From the NCBI GenBank assembly GCA_003387805.1, contig QGSR01000013.1, forward strand, positions 1 to 16,190: DNA of 16,190 bases, read 5' to 3'. A model generated the notes under the pieces. That model saw only the letters and a list, made by a program, of their open reading frames with translations. It was not told the DNA's origin and made no database searches. Below are positions 13,398 to 16,190 of this stretch, in pieces. The DNA is from Bacillota bacterium (GTDB taxonomy: Bacteria > Bacillota > Limnochordia > Limnochordales > ZCTH02-B6). A program made the translations under genes and the position numbers. How positions within the stretch are numbered: the stretch's first letter is position 1; each line of letters begins with the position of its first letter.

Positions 13398-14087
13398 TTA
13401 CTCGGCCGGGGCATTATCCGGGGCCTGATACTGCAGGTCGGGCCGCGGCGGGAAGATGTTGTGGGGCTCTTCCCGCTCTTCCCAAACGGCGTCCCGCTGC
13501 AGGCTCAAGTACGGATTGAAGCGGGTGCCGGTGATGACAGCCGCCGGATGGCGGCCCAGCGCCGCCAGGCGCTCCTTCGTGTACACGAACCGCTCGTCTC
13601 CCGCGGTGCGCCCGGGAAAGCCGCCGTCGAACCGCTCCTTGTCCAGCTCGACGGGCACGGGTTCGCCGGCGGCGGCTTCAGCCAGCTCGTACACGTCCGA
13701 CATGGCCAGCGCCTCGTACGGGCACGCTTCGGCGCACAAACCGCAGTAGAGGCACAGGCTGGCGTCAAGATTGTACAGCCGCAGCGCCCGGCCCGTGTTC
13801 GTGTTGTTGCCCACTTCCTCCGGGCGGGCCGTTTTCCGGTCGACCTTGTCCCACCCAATGGTGATGCACTCCACCGGACACGCCCTGGCGCACAGCTCGC
13901 AGGCGGTGCAGTTGAGAATTTCCGTCCCGGGCCGGCTGAGCAGGACCGGCAGGCTGCGCTCGCCCCGCACCGTCACTCGCCGCTCCTCCGGGTAGTGCTG
14001 CGTGATGGTGGGACGGAAAAAGTTGACAATGGTAACCCACATCCCGCGGCCGATGGACGCCGCCGTGTCGAAGAATTGTCGGGTCAT
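13398..14087 (-). CDS. nuoI: NuoI-like 2x[4Fe-4S] ferredoxin protein
   Basis: A 229-residue protein like subunit I of NADH:quinone oxidoreductase. The N-terminal amphipathic part ends with the NuoI signature FFRPTITQHYPEE (~23-35). Two cluster motifs follow: C60-x2-C63-x2-C66-x3-C70P and C112-x2-C115-x2-C118-x3-C122P, each expected to bind a [4Fe-4S]. The C-terminal ~100 residues are longer than in short NuoI proteins and contain no further Cys. ATG 14087 is chosen; AAAGGGGTG lies 12 nt upstream, and TTG 14093, 6 nt after it, is a possible alternative, while GTG 14102 is too close. No other nuo genes are present, so this is an orphan that may carry electrons to a neighbouring redox protein rather than complex I. 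Its promoter has the shared operator layout. Confidence 0.87.
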   Translation of the reverse strand: MTRQFFDTAASIGRGMWVTIVNFFRPTITQHYPEERRVTVRGERSLPVLLSRPGTEILNCTACELCARACPVECITIGWDKVDRKTARPEEVGNNTNTGRALRLYNLDASLCLYCGLCAEACPYEALAMSDVYELAEAAAGEPVPVELDKERFDGGFPGRTAGDERFVYTKERLAALGRHPAAVITGTRFNPYLSLQRDAVWEEREEPHNIFPPRPDLQYQAPDNAPAE

Positions 14088-14173
14088 ATTCAATCGGGAC
14101 ACCCCTTTCGCCGGCCGGCCGGGCCGTTCCGGAAGCTGGCCGCGGAAAACTTAAGGCGCTTAACCTCGTCCTC

Positions 14174-14179
14174 AGCGTA
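14174..14179 (-). promoter_or_regulatory. Predicted -10 box of the nuoI-like gene
   Basis: TACGCT on the minus strand, identical to the nirK -10 box, lies exactly 21 bp from the proximal operator at 14201-14216. Transcription would start near 14167. Confidence 0.5.
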
Positions 14180-14200
14180 CCAACGCCGGGAGCGCAAGGA

Positions 14201-14216
14201 TGTGACCGCCGGAGCG
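14201..14216 (-). promoter_or_regulatory. Proximal operator of the nuoI-like gene
   Basis: Read on the minus strand, the promoter-proximal half TCACA is perfect and the distal half is degenerate, as at nirK and the plus-strand DUF2249 gene. Its centre is 23 bp from the next site. Confidence 0.55.
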
Positions 14217-14223
14217 GGGCCGA

Positions 14224-14239
14224 CGTGATCTTCGTCACG
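14224..14239. promoter_or_regulatory. Central Crp/Fnr-type operator 1 of the divergent region
   Basis: CGTGATCTTCGTCACG is a perfect palindrome in its arms (CGTGA/TCACG). It is distal for the nuoI-like gene (about -64.5) and also upstream of the DUF59 gene. Confidence 0.8.
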
Positions 14240-14245
14240 CGGAAA

Positions 14246-14261
14246 CGTGAGCGCCGTCACG
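14246..14261. promoter_or_regulatory. Central Crp/Fnr-type operator 2 of the divergent region
   Basis: CGTGAGCGCCGTCACG has perfect arms, 22 bp centre to centre from operator 1. It sits at about -63.5 for the DUF59 promoter. Confidence 0.8.
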
Positions 14262-14267
14262 GGGCGC

Positions 14268-14283
14268 CGTTGCATGCATCACG
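14268..14283 (+). promoter_or_regulatory. Proximal operator of the DUF59 gene
   Basis: CGTTGCATGCATCACG has the right half perfect and three of five left-half bases matching. It is 22 bp from operator 2 and exactly 21 bp before the -10 box. Confidence 0.65.
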
Positions 14284-14304
14284 GGTGACGGGCTGTCGTC
14301 GTGC

Positions 14305-14310
14305 TACAAT
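14305..14310 (+). promoter_or_regulatory. Predicted -10 box of the DUF59 operon
   Basis: TACAAT matches TATAAT at five of six bases, 21 bp after the proximal operator, with no -35 box. Transcription would start near 14317, giving an unusually long leader of about 230 nt. Confidence 0.6.
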
Positions 14311-14316
14311 TTCGAC

Positions 14317-14548
14317 AAACGGTTCATCCGATTAATCATGTCTCCCGTGTTTCCCGCTCCGGGGGCTCGCGCTGGTGCGGACGCTTTGGAGCGCCCGCCG
14401 TCGAGCCCCGGCGGGCCCGGGTCCGGCCTTGCCGCCGCACAAACGCAGACCGGCAGGCCCCGACCGGCCCGGGTCCGGCTCTGCCGCCAAGCTGGCGCGC
14501 CGGCCGCGGGCACGTCCTGCGGCCGGCGGTTTGCTGGGAGGAAACGCC
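14317..14548 (+). other. Long structured leader of the DUF59 operon, with direct repeat
   Basis: It contains a 23-bp direct repeat (14414-14436 and 14466-14488, two mismatches, period 52) and a hairpin GCCCGCCG/CGGCGGGC (14393-14400 with 14409-14416). The frames here are open but Arg/Ala/Pro-rich and not family-like, so I treat the stretch as untranslated. GGGAGG (14536-14541) is the ribosome binding site. No known riboswitch class was recognised. Confidence 0.5.
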
Positions 14549-14866
14549 ATGTCACTGGTCTCGCATGAAGAACGCATCCTCGACGCTTTGCGAGCAGTCA
14601 TCGATCCCGAGCTGGGCGTCAACGTTGTCGACTTGGGGTTGGTGTACAGCGCCGTGGCGCTGCCCAACGGCGACATCGCGGTGCAGATGACGATGACGAC
14701 GCCTTTGTGTCCCCTGAGCGCGCACTTGCGGGCCGAGGCGCAGTCGGCTCTGCGCCGGGCCTTTCCGGACGTCCGGGTCATCGACGTGCAGATTGTATGG
14801 GAGCCGCCTTGGGACCCGTCCATGATGTCCGATCGCGCCCGCCGAGCGCTGGGCTGGCGGGAGTGA
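14549..14866 (+). CDS. DUF59 (MIP18/SufT/PaaD-type) iron-sulfur assembly protein
   Basis: A 105-residue cytoplasmic protein made of one DUF59 domain. It has the family pattern RAVIDPELGVNVVDLGLVY (DPE at 19-21), then the QMTMTTPLCPLSAHL segment in which Cys54 is the conserved Cys of the domain, and a closing IVWEPPWDPSMMSDRARRALG. Relatives help to build or deliver iron-sulfur clusters (SufT, MIP18) or act in phenylacetate oxygenase assembly (PaaD). Here the nearest likely client is the two-cluster NuoI-like protein encoded divergently under the same operator block; this link is inferred. ATG 14549 has GGGAGG 7 nt upstream. The stop lies 5 nt before the NnrS-like start (or overlaps a GTG at 14863), so the two are coupled. 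Confidence 0.9.
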   Translation: MSLVSHEERILDALRAVIDPELGVNVVDLGLVYSAVALPNGDIAVQMTMTTPLCPLSAHLRAEAQSALRRAFPDVRVIDVQIVWEPPWDPSMMSDRARRALGWRE

Positions 14867-14871
14867 GCGTC

Positions 14872-15945
14872 ATGCCCCGTCGCTCCCGATGGATTTTGGT
14901 TCTGCTTCCGGCCGCGCTGGCGCTGCTGCTGCTCGCCGCCTGGGCCGGCCTCGTCCGCATGGGATGGGAATGGCCGCTGTCGCGGCGGCTGGCGCTGCTC
15001 CACGGCCCGGTGGTCGTTTCCGGGTTTCTCGGCACCGTCATCGGCCTCGAGCGGGCGGTGGCCTTCCGGCGCCCATGGGCCTACGGGGCCCCCGCCGGCG
15101 CCGCCGTCGGCACGCTGCTGCTGGTTACGAACGCGGCGCCGGGCCCGGGCCTGCTGGTCCTGGTGGGCGCGAGCATTGTTCTTTGCCTGGTCTATTTCCT
15201 CGCGTACCGGCGCCAGCCCGCTTCGTTCACCGCCGTCATGGGGCTGGGCGGGGCGTGCTGGCTGGCGGCCAACGTGCTGTACGCCGCGGGCCGGCCCGTG
15301 CACGTGGCGGCCCTTTGGTGGATGGGGTTCCTGGTCCTGACCATCGCCGGCGAGCGCCTGGAACTGAGCCGCATGGTCCCCCGAAGCCGGGGAAGCGAGA
15401 CCGTGTTCTTGGCGCTTGCGGCCGTCTACATCGCGGCTCTGGTCCTGGCACTCTTCGCTTACGGACCCGCCGGACGGCTGGCGGGCGCCGCCTTGCTGGG
15501 TTTCACCTTGTGGTTGTGGCGTTACGATGTGGCCCGGCTCACCATCCGCAGGGAGGGCCTGACTCGTTTCATCGCAGCAGGCTTGCTGTCAGGCTACGTG
15601 TGGATGACCGTCGCCGGCGTGCTGCTGATTGCGTTCGGCGGCGTGCCGGCGGGGCTCATCTACGACGCCCAGCTCCACGCCGTGTTCATTGGTTTCGTCT
15701 TCTCCATGATCTTCGCCCATGCCCCCATCATCCTGCCGGCGCTGAGCGGCCTGGCCGTCCCCTACCACGGCCGCTTCTACGTACACCTGGCGCTGCTCCA
15801 CGTTTCGCTGGCGGTCCGCATCGCGGGTGACCTCCTGGCCCTTCCGGACGTGCGCCGCTGGGGCGGCCTGCTCAATGCCGCGGCCATTCTCCTCTTTTTG
15901 TTCAACACCGCTTGGGCGGTGCGACGGGGACGGCGCACGGCTTAG
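14872..15945 (+). CDS. NnrS-like polytopic membrane protein
   Basis: A 357-residue protein with 10-12 membrane helices. Motifs are LHGPVVVSGFLGTVIGLERAVA (His44), FLVLTIAGERLELSRMV (~153-169), and LHAVFIGFVFSMIFAHAPIILPAL with His269 and His283, followed by His299, His305 and His310. These motifs recur in NnrS and NnrS-like heme/copper membrane proteins tied to nitric oxide metabolism in denitrifiers; NnrS protects against NO stress. ATG 14872 has GGGAGTGAG just upstream; GTG 14863, overlapping the preceding stop, is an alternative. It is translationally coupled to the DUF59 gene and shares its operator-controlled promoter. The last codons and stop lie in a 27-bp tandem duplication. Confidence 0.78.
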   Translation: MPRRSRWILVLLPAALALLLLAAWAGLVRMGWEWPLSRRLALLHGPVVVSGFLGTVIGLERAVAFRRPWAYGAPAGAAVGTLLLVTNAAPGPGLLVLVGASIVLCLVYFLAYRRQPASFTAVMGLGGACWLAANVLYAAGRPVHVAALWWMGFLVLTIAGERLELSRMVPRSRGSETVFLALAAVYIAALVLALFAYGPAGRLAGAALLGFTLWLWRYDVARLTIRREGLTRFIAAGLLSGYVWMTVAGVLLIAFGGVPAGLIYDAQLHAVFIGFVFSMIFAHAPIILPALSGLAVPYHGRFYVHLALLHVSLAVRIAGDLLALPDVRRWGGLLNAAAILLFLFNTAWAVRRGRRTA

Positions 15946-15984
15946 GCCGGGCGGGCACGGCGCGCGGCTTAGGCCGGGTGGGCA
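15931..15984 (+). repeat. 27-bp tandem duplication across the NnrS-like stop codon
   Basis: Bases 15931-15957 and 15958-15984 are adjacent copies differing at two positions. The unit is nine codons long and contains the TAG stop in frame, so the second copy repeats the C-terminal codons and stop without changing the protein. This looks like a fairly recent duplication by slippage. Confidence 0.85.
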
Positions 15985-16190
15985 GAAGCGCGGCGGGTGA
16001 GAGCGGCGGTCATAGCCTTGCGCGATTAGCCTCACCTGTGGGGACGATTTTCTCACGAAGCCTCGCGGATGGGGGTTTTCGGAAAACGAAAGCCCAAAAA
16101 ATAGGGTTGTTTTCCGCCGGCCCCGGCCCGGGGGAAACACCAGGAAAGCAGGCGGGGGCCCTTTTGAGGGCCGGGTTGAGCGGGCGCCTT
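15985..16190. other. Right-end non-coding stretch
   Basis: No supported gene. It has an A-rich patch near 16080-16110 and a small hairpin GGCCCT/AGGGCC (16157-16172) without a T-run. The promoter of a gene beyond the window may begin here. Confidence 0.4.

Noticed and set aside
14037..14042. TTGACA-like sequence near 14033
   Set aside because: It lies within the nuoI-like coding region and has no matching -10 box or downstream gene in that direction nearby.
16053..16084. TCACG near the right end as another regulon promoter
   Set aside because: No left half and no TACNNT box 21 bp downstream.

Overview
The window is very GC-rich and has strong AGGAGGTG-type ribosome binding sites, many GTG starts and short intergenic gaps. 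Its CuNIR is a lipoprotein. Together these suggest a high-GC member of the Bacillota (Symbiobacterium/Thermaerobacter/Limnochordia-like), probably thermophilic and able to respire nitrogen oxides. This is inferred from style and gene content; there is no rRNA or other marker to place it firmly. No tRNA, rRNA, CRISPR array, transposase or phage gene was seen.

Left part (1-5462): the 3' end of an MFS exporter gene and a convergent terC remnant that has lost its 5' three quarters. Next comes a four-gene ABC importer of the OpuB/OpuC/OsmU class (permease, binding protein, ATPase, permease) for glycine betaine, choline or related osmolytes. A convergent gene encodes a membrane-anchored HD-GYP (c-di-GMP phosphodiesterase type) protein.

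Middle (5617-7894): a secreted class A beta-lactamase-fold serine hydrolase on the minus strand, with a large hairpin and a G-quadruplex-capable tract downstream of it. The first Crp/Fnr regulator is divergent from it.

Right part (7894-15945) is a nitrite/NO respiration island. It holds a DUF2892 membrane peptide, copper nitrite reductase nirK, a coupled cupredoxin-like protein, a second Crp/Fnr regulator and a DUF2249 protein. On the minus strand are a stand-alone NuoI-like ferredoxin, a 12-TM heme-copper/NnrS-like protein and a second DUF2249 protein. On the plus strand are a DUF59 (MIP18/SufT-type) protein and an NnrS-like membrane protein.

The most interesting signal is regulatory. Five promoters in the island share one architecture: a 16-bp YGTGA-N6-TCACR-type palindrome, often with a perfect promoter-proximal half and a weak distal half, ending exactly 21 bp before a TACNNT -10 box. 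This puts it at about -41.5, and no -35 box is evident. Four of the five have one or two stronger copies 22-23 bp further upstream. The nuoI-like/DUF59 divergent region holds four such sites in a row. Both Crp/Fnr proteins encoded here have the Arg-Glu-x-x-x-Arg recognition helix expected to read TGTGA/TCACA, so the island looks like a self-contained regulon.
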